Positions 12,818 to 27,800 of a stretch of 64,000 bases of DNA are shown here, one piece after another (the first letter of the stretch is position 1; every line of letters begins with the position of its first letter). The stretch lies in the NCBI GenBank assembly GCA_029582265.1, contig CM055816.1, positions 36,454,220 to 36,518,219 of the forward strand, given 5' to 3'. The notes beneath the pieces are model-generated. The model did not search any database and was not told where the DNA came from. It saw only the letters and a program-made list of their open reading frames with translations. Source of the DNA: Zoroaster sp. YZ-2022. Taxonomy: Eukaryota; Echinodermata; Asteroidea; Forcipulatida; Zoroasteridae. The translations under genes and the position numbers were made by a program.

Positions 12818-15800
12818 GTGTGAGCTTTGTAAGATACATTTAAAATAATCTAGTGGTCTAGAATTGTTAAGTAGGTAAATATAATAATTGACGAGTAACA
12901 ATTGCGTAATCGCAGCAATAGCAGCAAGCAATGTGCATCATTTGAGTATAGCCTATGAGACGTTCAATTTAATTGCAAATAGCTGATCGGCGTTAAAGTC
13001 TATCTCGCAAACTGTGCAAGGATTATGGTTAACCCACATAAAGGGTTTTTTCAAGACAAGCCTTTGCTAAATAATTTATTGTATAATTTCTTTCATTGAA
13101 ACTTCAATAATATTAGCCATGCATACATCACAGACAACCCAGAAAGCTGTTTACCATACAAAGATAGTTGCTGTTGTCTAATTGAGGAAAAGGGAACTTT
13201 GTTGACCCCACTGCAGTCCAAAATGTCATCAAACAAATCACCATTGTTTTATTGGCAATGTTAACAAACTTTCTTAAAAGTATATTTATACTTTCTTGAA
13301 ATCAAGATAAATAAACCTAAGAAAATATCGGCTTATTTATATTACAATGTGCTGTTAAGCGAAATAGTGAAAATACATTCAGATTTATGCGTATCCATTC
13401 TAATGCGGAATATAGGAAGAGAATAATCTTTCCCTAAATTCAAATGAATAAAACTTATCCTTGTTGTTATACAGCACCTTTGATAACATTATTTTTTAGA
13501 GAAGTCTGATTGCATCATCAGCATTAGTTTCATATTACAATTAGAAAAGTTTGTTATTTTTAAATTACCTTTAAATGATCTCCAAAAGTAATTTATTAAC
13601 CCTAACTCCCTAAGCATTGTTACTGAACAAAGTACTTCATAATCCCCAGATTGCAAAACCTCCTGTAATAATGGAGGTCAGCTGGATAGCGAAACCTGTC
13701 AGTGTAGATGTGAGCCACACTGGAGTGGCAAAAACTGTTCTAGTAAGTCAAATAATAAAGTTTGTTGTGTTGTTCAATGTGTTCAATGTACCCCCCACAA
13801 AATAAATAAACAACTGATTTGTATTGTAGTACAAGATTGCCTATAAACATGTCTCTTAATGTGAACCTTTTCACGATTTATTCAAAGATATAATGTTTCT
13901 ATAATAATAATAATAGCCTTTTTAGGCAAGCGCCTTTTCCAGAGGAAAAGTGCTCAGAATATATATACACAAATCAGTTCAATGACAAATCTACAAAATT
14001 GTTTCTATCGAAGGGAATAAAGGAAAACGCTTTTGCTTTAGTATATAAAATATGCTGCAGTAATTAAAATCTGTTGGTTTGATATGAACAATAAACCAAC
14101 GTGCAATTTGTTTACATTATAGCTTTCATTCTGATACTAAGCTCATCAAAAAGAGACCTGACAACATTCGTTACAAATCTATCGTCATCATTGATTGTAA
14201 AAGATGCATGCCTGATCTCACAAACAAAGAGATGATCACACAAGTATACACAAATCTGCTGCATTAATACCGGTACATTTGTTGGTTTGATAAGAACAAT
14301 AGCCCAATGTGCATTTGTTTTTATAGAGTTGTAACAAATAATACTGTTTACTTGACCTTTCTGAATATTTTTCTTTTCAGAGTGTACACTGTCCTGTGAG
14401 AATGGAGGTATACTGGATAATGGCACCTGTCAGTGTTCATGTGATCTAGACTGGGGTGGAAAAACATGTTCTGGTAATTAAGTAGAATTAAAAAGATATA
14501 TACTTGTGTAACTGTTTCCCCCAAATAATCGAACAAACGGAGTATATAAGTAAATAAATACATAATTGTTTTATTATATTCACTAAAATAATACAATAGG
14601 CCTGACAGTTATTAATAATGATAATAGCAATTTTCTTTAAAATGTATTTTATCACAAGATGATTTGTTTAAATAATTATGTATGAGGAATAGTTATTAGG
14701 AAGGTACAACATTGGTATTTACCATATTACAAATACTGAATTATTATCTGAAAACTTACTTGATATAAAGTTGGTACAAGTATCAATCATCCTGAGAAAT
14801 GACTCGTGTCTTCATCTTAGAGAAAGTATCAATCATCCTGAGAAATGACTCCAGTGTCTTCATCTTAGAAAGTATCAATCATCCTGAGAAATGACTCGAG
14901 TGTCTTCATCTTAGAGAAAGTATCAATCATCCTGAGAAATGACTCCGAGTGTCTTCATCTTAGAGAAAGTATCAATCATCCTGAGAAATAACAAAGTGTC
15001 TTCATCTTAGAGAAAGTATCAATCATCCTGAGAAATGACTCGAGTGTCTTCATCTTAGAGAAAGTATCAATCATCCTGAGAAATGACTCGGGTGTCTTCA
15101 TCTTAGAAAGTATCAATCATCCTGAGAACTGACTCAAGTGTCTTCTTCTTAGAGAAAATAGGAATTGCTATGTTGAATTTACAAACGTGCGAATGTAAAC
15201 ATAACATAAACATGTTTTTCGTAATTTTCTTAAAACGTGAGCATCTCTTGTGAAATTTTCACAGGTTAGCTTTTATGATATGTTTCTTTCTTAAAAAACC
15301 AGAGGATTGAAATGAATATGCGTTACCAAATAGCGATACCAATAACGCGGTACCCACCTTCCTTTAATGTTCTCGCATTGAAAATGCTCTTTTACCTACT
15401 TGACTATTTTATTTGACTATAAATATTTTATGTGTGTGCACTGTCCTTTGAGAATGGAGTACGCTGGCTGGGCTGACAAAATTTTATGCAAAATATACCT
15501 GTTAACTACGGTTGGTTGATAACTTTGCAATATTTTCAGTTTTTGTTAATATAAAATATCTCGTATTTATTTTGTCAATAATCAATTCAATTCAATGTTT
15601 CGGTTTTGGACAAGCTATTATGCGTAATCTCATTGACAAACAATTTATTTCACATAAGTATATAAAATATGTTGCAGTAATAAAAATCTGCTGGTTTAAT
15701 AAGAACAATAGCCCAACGTGCAACTTGTTTTAAAGAGAAAAATAAATAATAAATTTTACTTGACCTTCTTGACCATTTTTCTTTTCAGAGTGTGCATTAT

Positions 15801-18800
15801 CTTGTGAGAATGGAGGTAAGCTGGATAATGGCCCCTGTCAGTGTCAATGCGATCAAAACTGGAGTGGTAAAAACTGTTCTCGTAAGTAAAATAATAAAAG
15901 ATACTTGTGTGCCTGTTCTTTCCCAAAATAAAGCTAACGATGGAACAAAGCGAGCGAACGAATTAATGAACAGGTGGACAGAGCGGACAGGCGACGCCCA
16001 CCGGACGGGAAATTGAAATTACACATATAGCTTTCATATTGATAAAAAGCTCATCAAAAAGTGACCTCACAACATTACGTTCACAAATCTATCATAAATG
16101 ATTGTCAAATATGCATGCCTGATATCACTATAGCAAAGAGATGGTCACACAGTATACTGTTTACTTGACTTTCTTTCTTTTCCAGTGTGCATTATCCTGC
16201 AAGAATGGAGGTACGCTGGATATTGGCACCTGTAAGTGTTCATGTGATAAAAAATGGAGCGGTAAAACCTGTTCTCGTAAGTACAACAATAAAGATAACA
16301 AATGAACGAATTAATGAATGAATGATGGACGGACGAATGAACAAACAAACACCCTCAACAAGCGAACTAACCAAGAAAACTAATGTGACAAATATTTGAC
16401 AGGAAGACATGCTCAAAATACAATAAATGTAGTAAGACATTGCTCTTAAAAGAAATCAACGTCATTAAAAGTGGTATGGTCTAATACTTCATCACGTATA
16501 CACATTGCCCATCCAATAAGAATGGGTAACTTGACAGCGACATAATATGGTCATTCCTCATGTGAGCTTTACGAAAGGCACAACCTGTTTCGCTGATTAA
16601 AATGATTAAACAAAAGCAAAATCTACACCAACTTTTTTATAACTTGGAAAAAATCAATCATTATAGTTTATTATGGAATTTACGAAGTTGTTATGCAAAA
16701 TTAATTTGACCTATGAAACAACAAATGAATGTGGTGAAATGGAATAACATAACATGTAAACATAAAATAGAACGGGTGCAGTCTCGCCATGGCATACCGA
16801 TAGATGTGTATTAATCTCCATAACGGTGCAGTCTCGCCGTGGCATACAGATAGATGTGTATTAATCTCCTTGGCGTTGCAGTCTATGCCATGGCATACTG
16901 ACAGATGTGTATTAATCTCCTTAACGGTGCAGTCTCGCCATGGCATACTGATAGATGTGTATTAATCTCCTTAACGGTGCAGTCTACTTGGCGTGGCATA
17001 CTGATGTGTATTAATCTCCTTAGCAGTGCGGTCTACTTGGCATACTGATAGATGTGTATTAATCTCCTTAGCGGTGCAGTCTCGCCGTGGCATACTGATA
17101 GATGTGTATTAATCTCCCTTAACGGTGCAGTCTAGCCATGGCATACTGATAGATGTGTATTAATCTCTCCTTAGCGGTGCAGCCTCGCCGTGGCATACTG
17201 ATAGATGTGTATTAATCTCCTTAACGGTGCAGTCCTCGCCATGGCATAGGGCCTGCTGATGAGCGTGTATTAATCTCCTTAACGTTGCAGTCTCGCCGTG
17301 GTATACTGACAGACGTGTATTAATCTCGTTAACGGTGCAGTCGCGCCTTGGCATACTGACAGACGTGTATTAATCTCCTTAACGGTGCAGTCTCGCCGTG
17401 GCATACTGACAGACGTGTCATATTAATCTCCTTAACGGTGCAGTCTCGCCGTGACATACTGATAGATGTGTATTAATCTCATAACAGGTGCAGTCTCGCC
17501 ATGGCATACTGATAGATGTGTATTAATCTCCTTAACGGTTGCAGTCGCGCCATGGCATACTGATAGGCGTGTATTAATCTCCTTAACGTTGCAGTCTGGC
17601 GTGGTATACTGACAGGCGTGTATTAATCTAGATTAGCGGTGCAGTCGGCGCCTTGGCATACTGACAGGCGTGTATTAATCTCCTTAACGTTGCAGTCTCG
17701 CCGTGGCATACTGACAGGCCGTGTCATATTAATCTCCTTAGCGGTGCAGTCTCGCCGTGACATACTGATAGATGTGTATTAATCTCCTTAACGATTGCAG
17801 TCTCGCCGTGACATACTGATAGATGTGTATTAATCTCCTTAGCAGACAGTCTCGCCATGGCATACTGATAGATGTGTATTAATCTCTTAGCGGTGCAGTC
17901 TCGCCATGGCATACTGATAGATGTGTATTAATCTCCTTAGCGGTGCAGTCTACGCCGTGACATATGCTGATAGATGTGTATTAATCTCTCATAGCGGTGC
18001 AGTCTCGCCGTGACATACTGATAGATGTATTAATCTCCATAACGAACGGTCTCGCCGTGGCATACTGATAGATGTGTATTAATCTCTCCTTAACAGTGCG
18101 GTCTGCTTGGTGGCATACTGATAGATGTGTATTAATCTCCCAGAGTTGCAGTCTCGCCATGGCATACAGATAGATGTGTATTAATCTCCTTAACGGTGCA
18201 GTCTCGCCATGGCATACTGATAGATGTGTATTAATCTCCTTAACGGTGCAGTCTCGCCATGGCATACTGATAGATGTGTATTAATCTCCTTAACGGTGCA
18301 GTCTCGCCGTGGCATACAGATAGATGTGTATTAATCTCCTTGGCGTTGCAGTCTCGCCATGGCATACTGACAGATGTGTATTAATCTCCTTAACGGTGCA
18401 GTCTCGCCATGGCATACTGATAGATGTGTATTAATCTCCTTGGCGTTGCAGTCTCGCCATGGCATACTGACAGATGTGTATTAATCTCCTTAACGGTGCA
18501 GTCTCGCCATGGCATACTGATAGATGTGTATTAATCTCCTTAACGGTGCAGTCTCGCCGTGGCATACTGATAGATGTGTATTAATCTCCTTAACGGTGCG
18601 GTCTCGCCGTGGCATACTGATAGATGTGTATTAATCTCCTTAACGGTGCAGTCTCGCCGTGGCATACTGATAGATGTGTATTAATCTCCTTGGCGTTGCA
18701 GTCTCGCCATGGCATACTGACAGATGTGTATTAATCTCCTTAACGGTGCAGTCTCGCCATGGCATACTGATAGATGTGTATTAATCTCCTGCTTAACGGT

Positions 18801-21800
18801 GCAGTCTCGCCATGGCATACTGATAGATGTGTATTAATCTCCCTTAACGGTGCAGTCTCGCCCGTGGCATACAGATAGATGTGTATTAATCTCCTTGGCG
18901 TTGCAGTCTCGCCATGGCATACTGACAGATGTGTATTAATCTCCTTAACGGTGCAGTCTCGCCATGGCATACTGATAGATGTGTATTAATCTCTCATAAC
19001 GGTGCAGTCTGCCGTGGCATACTGATAGATGTGTATTAATCTCCTTAGCGGTGCGGTCCGCCGTGGCATACTGATAGATGTGTATTAATCTCATAGCAAT
19101 TGCAGTCTCGCCATGGCATACTGATAGATGTGTATTAATCTCCTTAGCGGTGCAATCGCGCCGTGGCATACTGATAGATGTGTATTGATCTCCTTAGCGG
19201 TGCAGTCTCGCCGTGGCATACTGATAGATGTGTATTAATCTCCTTAACAGGTGCAGTCTCGCCGTGGCATACTGATAGATGTGTATTAATCTCCTTAGCG
19301 GTGCAGTCTCGCCGTGGCATACTGATAGATGTGTATAATCTCCTTAACGTTGCGGTCTCGCCGTGGCATACTGATAGATGTGTATAATCTCATAACGGTG
19401 CAGTCTCGCCGTGGCATACTGATAGACGATGTATTAATCTCATAGCGGTGCAGTCTCGCCGTGGCATACTGATAGATGTGTATTAATCTCCTTAGCGGTG
19501 CAGTCTGCCGTGGCATACTGATAGATGTGTATTAATCTCCTTAGCAGTTGCAGTCGCCATGGCATACTACTAGATGTATTAATCTCCTTAGCAGTTACAG
19601 TCGGCGCCATGGCATGATACTGCGAGGATGTGTATTAATCTTCTCTGGCACAAAATATTCAAATTGTTGGAAAATCTACAATAGTGCGGCGCTAATAATA
19701 ATAATAATTGAGTAAATAAATATACAAATACAAATGTACGGTGTACCTGTTGATAATAGAAACACTTTTAAAGAAGGTTGGGGACTTGTCCCCATAGTGT
19801 TGTTGGTCCTCATAATATGAATGTCCCCACAATCATGGAACAAAGGTTAGTGTGTGTACATGCATCCGTAGAACCAATAAATATTTACAGGAACCAACCT
19901 GTGAAAGTTTCATTTCATTTCATTGTGTCATTAACGAGAAAAAGTCAACATGCATTCAGAGTTGTTCGAATTCATTTAATGTGGAAATGGATCATGCACT
20001 GTAAAAATAAGGGCGCCTGGCGTTTAAAACATAAACAGTATGTGTTACTCTTAAACACAATATTGCAGAATTAATCGTATTTAGTGTTTTTAAACTAAAC
20101 GCGTGGTGTTTAGTTTCAATATTTGCCAAGATGTTTAAAATATGCTCGCTTACAGAATGTTTTTTTTTCAATTTTCAATACTAGTATATAAATGTATTTC
20201 TTAATAATGCGTAAAATTTGTGTGTTTTTATTTCAATAACACAGAATATTTGTTACATTAGTTTTCTGGTATTTATAATTTACACACTCCTGGTGTATAT
20301 TATTTAAACACACCAATCTGTTTAAAAATTAAACACTGTTTATGTTATGGAACTAAACACCCAGTATGTTTTTAGGTTAAACATGTTAATGGAATAAACT
20401 GCGTCACATGTTTAAAAACTGTCACAGATAGGTGTTTATTCATGTGTTCAAAACTTAAACACTTGATTTTACAGTGTGGCCATTGTCCATTTCAAATTTG
20501 TAATGCAATTAACGTTTTGTCAAAAAGGCCTAATCTAAATGCCTTTTCATTATTTTCTCTTTGAAGACACAATGAGATATAAAACTTAAACCTTTACGGT
20601 TGGTTTCTGTACATGATTTGTATTATGTATGAATGCATTTGCAGACTTATTACAAAAGGTGTATCAAATATTATTGTTGTCCCCGCCCCCCCCCCCCCCT
20701 CCCCACTGTGCCTCCCTGGATCTACTTCGGGTATTCTCACTAGACATAATGTCCAATATTATTGCTGTCTCCACCCCTCCCACTGTGCCTCCCTGGATCT
20801 ACCTTGGGTATTCTCACGAGACATAATGTCCAATATTATTGCTGTCCCCGCCCCTCCCACTGTGCCTCCCTGGATCTACCTTGGGTATTCTCACTAGACA
20901 TAATGTCCAATATTATTGTTGTCCCCGCCCCTCCCACTGTGCCTCCCTGGATCTACCTTGGGTATTCTCGCCAGACATAATGTCCAATATTATTGTTGTC
21001 TTCGCCCCTCCCACTGTGCTTCCCCAGATCTAACTTGGGTATTCTCGCTAGACATAAATTGTCCAAATCCCCATATATTGGGGACATACAAAGTGACAAT
21101 CCTCAGGGTGTCACATGCTTAAAAAGATTGTCCACCCTTATGCTTCAATAATTTGTCCAAATCCCCAGGTCTGACCTCGGGGATTTAATATCTGACTGAC
21201 ATTAGGGCACCACAACTCAGCTCACTATCCACATCAAAATCGCTTAAAATAAATTTCAGATTTTGTTTTACCCCAAAATTGGCCACAATGATGAAAAATT
21301 AGGAAACGGATAACACGTGCAATTATAAAAATATATTTTAATAACTTAATTGTAACTCCAAAAACCTTCACTTAACAAAATATAAGAATATTTTATGACT
21401 GACCATTTACAGCAGATATACAGAAGTATTAGCGTGGAATGACTAGACTCAAAGAAACTTGTCTCAAGCCAGCAATAACTCAAGTGTGACATGTTCTGTC
21501 CCCACAACGTTTTGTTCGTCATAATTAATATAAATGTCCCAACAACTGTGTGTATGTATACATGCATATATACTTTATATCGGAACCAAGAGGTTGTACG
21601 GCAAGTGTGTATGTGTACATGCATATATACTTTATATAGGAACCAAGAGGTTGTACGGCAAGTGTGTATGTGTACATGCATACATACTTTATATAGGAAC
21701 CAAGAGGTTGTACGGCAAGTGTGTATGTATACGCATATATACTTTATATAGGAACCAAGAGGTTGTATGCAAAGTGTGTATGTATACACGCATATATACT

Positions 21801-24800
21801 TTATATAGGAACCAAGAGGTTATACGGCAAGTGTGTATGTATACATGCATATATACTTTATATAGGAACCAAGAGGTTGTATGCGGCAAGTGTGTATGTT
21901 TTCAAGCATATATAATTTATATAGGAACCAAGAGGTTGTACGGCAAGTGTGTATGTATACATGCATATATACTTTATATCGGAACCAAGAGGTTGTACGG
22001 CAAGTGTGTATGTGTACACGCATATATACTTTATATAGGAACCAAGAGGTTGTACGGCAAGTGTGTATGTGTACACGCATATATACTTTATATAGGAACC
22101 AAGAGGTTGTACGGCAAGTGTGTATGTGTACACGCATATATACTTTATATAGGAACCAAGAGGTTGTACGGCAAGTGTGTATGTGTACATGCATACATAC
22201 TTTATATCGGAACCAAGAGGTTGTGCAACAGAGTGTGTATGTGTACACGCATATATACTTTATATAGGAACCAAGAGGTTGTACGGCAAGTGTGTATGTA
22301 TACATGCATACATACTTTATATCGGAACCAAGAGGTTGTACGGCAAGTGTGTATGTATACATGCATATATACTTTATATAGGAACCAAGAGGTTGTACAG
22401 CAAGTGTGTATGTGTACACGCATATATACTTTATATAGGAACCAAGAGGTTGTACAGCAAGTGTGTATGTGTACATGCATATATACTTTATATAGGAACC
22501 AAGAGGTTGTACGGCAAGTGTGTATGTATACACGCATATATACTTTATATAGGAACCAAGAGGTTGTACGGCAAGTGTGTATGTGTACACGCATATATAC
22601 TTTATATAGGAACCAAGAGGTTGTAATGGCAAGTGTGTATGTATACATGCATATATACTATATCGGAACCAAGAGGTTATGCAACAAGTGTGTATGTATA
22701 CATGCATATATACTTTATATCGGAACCAAGAGGTTGTACGGCAAGTGTGTATGTATACATGCATATATACTTTATATCGGAACCAGGAGGTTGTACGGCA
22801 AGTGTGTATGTATACATGCATATATACTTTATATAGGAACCAAGAGGTTGTACGGCAAGTGTGTATGTATACATGCATACATACTTTATATAGGAACCAA
22901 GAGGTTGTACGGCAAGTGTGTATGCATATATACTTTATATAGGAACCAAGAGGTTGTACGGCAAGTGTGTATGTGTACACGCATATATACTTTATATAGG
23001 AACCAAGAGGTTGTACGGCAAGTGTGTATGCATATATACTTTATATAGGAACCAAGAGGTTGTACGGCAAGTGTGTATGTGTACACGCATATATACTTTA
23101 TATAGGAACCAAGAGGTTGTACGGCAAGTGTGTATGCATATATACTTTATATAGGAACCAAGAGGTTGTACGGCAAGTGTGTATGTGTACACGCATATAT
23201 ACTTTATATAGGAACCAAGAGGTTGTGCAAGTGTGTATGTATACATGCATATATACTTTATATAGGAACCAAGAGGTTGTACGGCAAGTGTGTATGTGTA
23301 CACGCATACATACTTTATATAGGAACCAAGAGGTTGTACGGCAAGTGTGTATGTATACATGCATACATACTTTATATCGGAACCAAGAGGTTGTACGGCA
23401 AGTGTGTATGTGTACACGCATATATACTATATAGGAACCAAGAGGTTGCTGACAAGTGTGTATGTGTACACCGCATATATACTTTATATAGGAACCAAGA
23501 GGTTGTGTGGCAAGTGTGTATGCATATATACTTTATATAGGAACCAAGAGGTTATACGGCAAGTGTGTATGTGTACGCATATACTACTATATAGGAACCA
23601 AGAGGGTTGTACAGCAAGTGTGTATGTATACATGCATACATACTTTATATCGAGACAAGAGGTTGTACAGCAAGTGTGTATGTGTACATGCATATATACT
23701 TTATATAGGAACCAAGAGGTTATGCTGACAAGTGTGTATGTGTACATGCATATATACTTTATATAGGAACCAAGAGGTTGTACGGCAAGTGTGTGTGTAT
23801 GCATATATACTTTATATAGGAACCAAGAGGTTGTACGGCAAGTGTGTATGTGTACACGCATATATACTTTATATAGGAACCAAGAGGTTGTATGCGGCAA
23901 GTGTGTATGTGTACATATATATACTGTATATAGCACCCAAGAGGTTGTCGTGCAAGTTTGTATGTGTGTATGCATACATACTTTATATAGGAACCAAGAG
24001 GTTGTACGGCAAGTGTGTATGTGTACACGCATATATACTTTATATAGGAACCAACCGTATGTACGGCATGTGTGTATGTGTACACGCATATATACTTTAT
24101 ATAGGAACCAAGAGGTTGTACGGCAAGTGTGTATGTGTACACGCATACATACTTTATATAGGAACCGAGTGGTTGTGCGGCAGGGTGTGTGTATGTATAC
24201 GCATGCATACTTTATATAGGAACCAAGAGGTTGTACGGCAAGTGTGTATGTGTACACGCATATATACTTTATATAGGAACCAAGAGGTTTATGCGGCAAG
24301 TGTGTATGTATGCATGCATATATACTTTATATAGGAACCAAGAGGTTGTATGCGGCAAGTGTGTATGTGTACACGATATATACTTATATATAGGAACCAA
24401 GAGGTTGTCTGCAAGTGTGTATGTGTACACGCATATATACTTTATATAGGAACCAAGAGGTTGTACGGCAAGTGTGTATGTGTACACGCATATATACTTT
24501 ATATAGGAACCAAGAGGTTGTACGGCAAGTGTGTATGTGTACACGCATATATACTTTATATAGGAACCAAGAGGTTGTACGGCAAGTGTGTATGTGTACA
24601 CGCATATATACTTTATATAGGAACCAAGAGGTTGTGCAAGTGTGTATGTATACATGCATATATACTTTATATAGGAACCAAGAGGTTGTACGGCAAGTGT
24701 GTATGTGTACACGCATACATACTTTATATAGGAACCAAGAGGTTGTACGGCAAGTGTGTATGTATACATGCATATATACTTTATATAGGAACCAAGAGGT

Positions 24801-27800
24801 TGTACGGCAAGTGTGTATGTGTACACGCATATATACTTTATATAGGAACCAAGAGGTTGTACGGCAAGTGTGTATGTGTACACGCATATACTTTATATAG
24901 GAACCAAGAGGTTTATGCGGCAGAGTGTGTATGTGTACACGCATATATACTTTATATAGGAACCAAGAGGTTGTGCAAGTGTGTATGTATACATGCATAT
25001 ATACTTTATATAGGAACCAAGAGGTTGTACGGCAAGTGTGTATGTGTACACGCATACATACTTTATATAGGAACCAAGAGGTTGTACGGCAAGTGTGTAT
25101 GTATACATGCATACATACTTTATATCGGAACCAAGAGGTTGTACGGCAAGTGTGTATGTGTACACGCATATATACTTTATATAGGAACCAAGAGGTTGTA
25201 CGGCAAGTGTGTATGTATACATGCATATATACTTTATATAGGAACCAAGAGGTCGTACGGAAACCAACCTGTGGCAGTTTCAGTTTATTTCTAGTGTGTC
25301 AATAACGAGAAAAGAGTTTAAATACATTCAGAGTTATTTGTATTCATTCTATATGGATCACGGCGGTATCCATTTAACATTTGTGATACATTGTATGTTT
25401 TCTCAACAATGATAGTATGTCAGACGGATTATTTCCTCATGATGTTTGGTATCATCACCAACTACTCATCAATTAATTTTTTTAGATTACAATTCAATAA
25501 TTTAGTAATCGGTAATTACCAAAGGTGTTCACAGTCTTTAAAAGTCACCTGTCTACATTTCATAATAATAATAATAATGTGTGGACTTATATAGCGCACG
25601 TATCCACCAACTAAGTGGTGCTCAAGGCGCATTAATATTATCCCTGCTCATAAGGCTCATAAGGCTCATAAGGCTCATAAATCATTCCTGAAACCATCTC
25701 AGCTCCCTGGGGAGTATACAGCTCAATTGCTGCCATTACAGCGCATATAGGGCTAATCAACCAACTCTGCCCTCACAGGTACCCATTTAACCCCTGGGTG
25801 GAGAGAAGCAATTATGGTTAAGTGTCTTGCTCAAGGACACAAGTGTCACGGCTGGGATTCGAACCCACATTCTGCTGCTAACACCAGAACTTGAGTCCGG
25901 TAAGCTAGACCGCTCGGCCACGACACTCCATGAAAGTAGGTCATTCGTAATGATAAATGAAATAATCAAAGATCATGTTAATGGAAGCTACAGCATTGGG
26001 TTTGGAACCATAACAATACATTTGAAATTTCCATCCTAACAGGTTTTTACAAAACGAAAAATATCCGTTACATGCTTTTTGTTATGTTTTACAAAAACTA
26101 TGAAATTCGATAGGCCTATAACAATTCTAGTTCCTTAAGATGAAAGCATTTTGTCAGACAGAATAATTTCACCAATTAAGCTTTTAGATAATATTTCGTT
26201 CATTTGATAATCTCAAATTACCAATGCTGTTCCTTCCCTTTAATTTTCTATCAAATAATAAATCACGACAAGCTCGTTGTATAATACATTAATTTTATCT
26301 TAATAAATATTTGTATGTTATATATCTACAGATTGTGAAGTAGACTGCGACACACAACATTTCCTCGCTCATGATGTATGTCAGTGTGTCGACTTGGCAG
26401 CAAGCACATGTATAGGCAGAAAACATTTGTATGATCCTTCACCTTTGTAAACTTACCACTCCTCGAATAATACGTAACCATGACTCTGTGCGTTGTTCCT
26501 CGTTGGATGACATTGGAAGATTATTGTTCCATTATTTAAAAGGATTAATATGCAAAAAAGGAAACATAGGCCTTATTGATTTCTATCGTTTTCTATGTCA
26601 CGGTAACCACAAATGTTTCGGTAGTTTGGTCCTAGTTAGATACTGCATAATTTTCCCATACGGGATGTTACATACAGGTATACATTAACGATGGTCCTAC
26701 AATCCCGGCCAAAATAGTTGGGACACGTGAATAAACATACCCTACGTTGTCCCCGCTCTCCGCTCCCCTGCTCCCCCGCTCCCCCCACCAATGTTGTTAT
26801 CTCCAGCCGGAGCACAGACCGCCCAATAAGAGCCAACATTGTCAGGGGGCCGGGGGGCCCAGCGAGATTTGGCCGGGATTGTCTGAATTCCCTTGTAGTA
26901 TAATATGTGAGCGACATGCCCATTTTATCCATGCGCTTATTGTCTGTCTTTGTGATTTTTTTTTTTTTTGTTCAGTTTATTTTATTTTATTACTACAGTA
27001 GTATTATTAAGTTTTCTCTGGAGGGGTGTTTGGTTTTGTTTCCCAAACATGAAATAAGCGTCCAAAGGTTGAATTAAAGAAAATTATTTGGGGAAAAAAT
27101 TATAATAATGATAAAATATTATTGTAGATTTTACCCTAACGTGTGATAAATTATACTCTTTATACAAAAAGATACAAACGTTTCTAATCGGGTGGGATTC
27201 AACCCACGATCCCCGTTTTACAACAGGTGTCTTATCCACTATACCACCGTGGTATACACCAGTTCGGTCCCATTCATATGTCGATGGATAATGTAACCAC
27301 GGTTTCACCACTGAACAATAAAGAAGGAGAGTCACTCCTTCCTTTCTTTTTGGTTTCGATGGATCACCCGTTTTTTTTTCGTCAAAATAACGGAATGAGA
27401 GGATGAAACCAAATTGAAGAGGCTTGTATGTTGTTTGTGTATCTTAATGTGCTTTTGCGTTGAACACAAACTCTCTTTTGGGAACTTATGGACCAAAATG
27501 GCATGGTGAAGCGTGTACGGTGCACCCTACAATAAAGTTCTGATCATCTGTGTTTTCTGCAAGCGCATTGCAGCCATGCATCGTCAGGGTATCGAACTGG
27601 GAACGCTTGCAGGTTGCCACGGTGGTCTAGTGGTTAAGACATCTGATCTGAAATGCGGAGATCGTATGTTGAATCCCCAACCAAGTAGAATGTTCATGTA
27701 TTTTTGTCCGCAACACCGGCTAATAATATTACTTTTATTTATTTATTGTTTATTTTATTTTGATTATTATTTTTTGATTATTGGATGATGATTTTGAGGA

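Noticed and set aside
16701..19516. Several 60-98 codon frames reading HLSVCHGETAP-type repeats
   Set aside because: Products of the 50-bp array; the frame changes every unit because 50 is not a multiple of three.
21534..23048. 504-codon plus-strand open frame and a 386-codon minus-strand frame in the 57-bp array
   Set aside because: The unit is 19 codons long and lacks stops in several frames on both strands, so long frames are expected without selection.
16772..25258. CRISPR-like appearance of regularly spaced repeats
   Set aside because: There are no unique spacers; the whole unit is repeated, and the context is eukaryotic introns.
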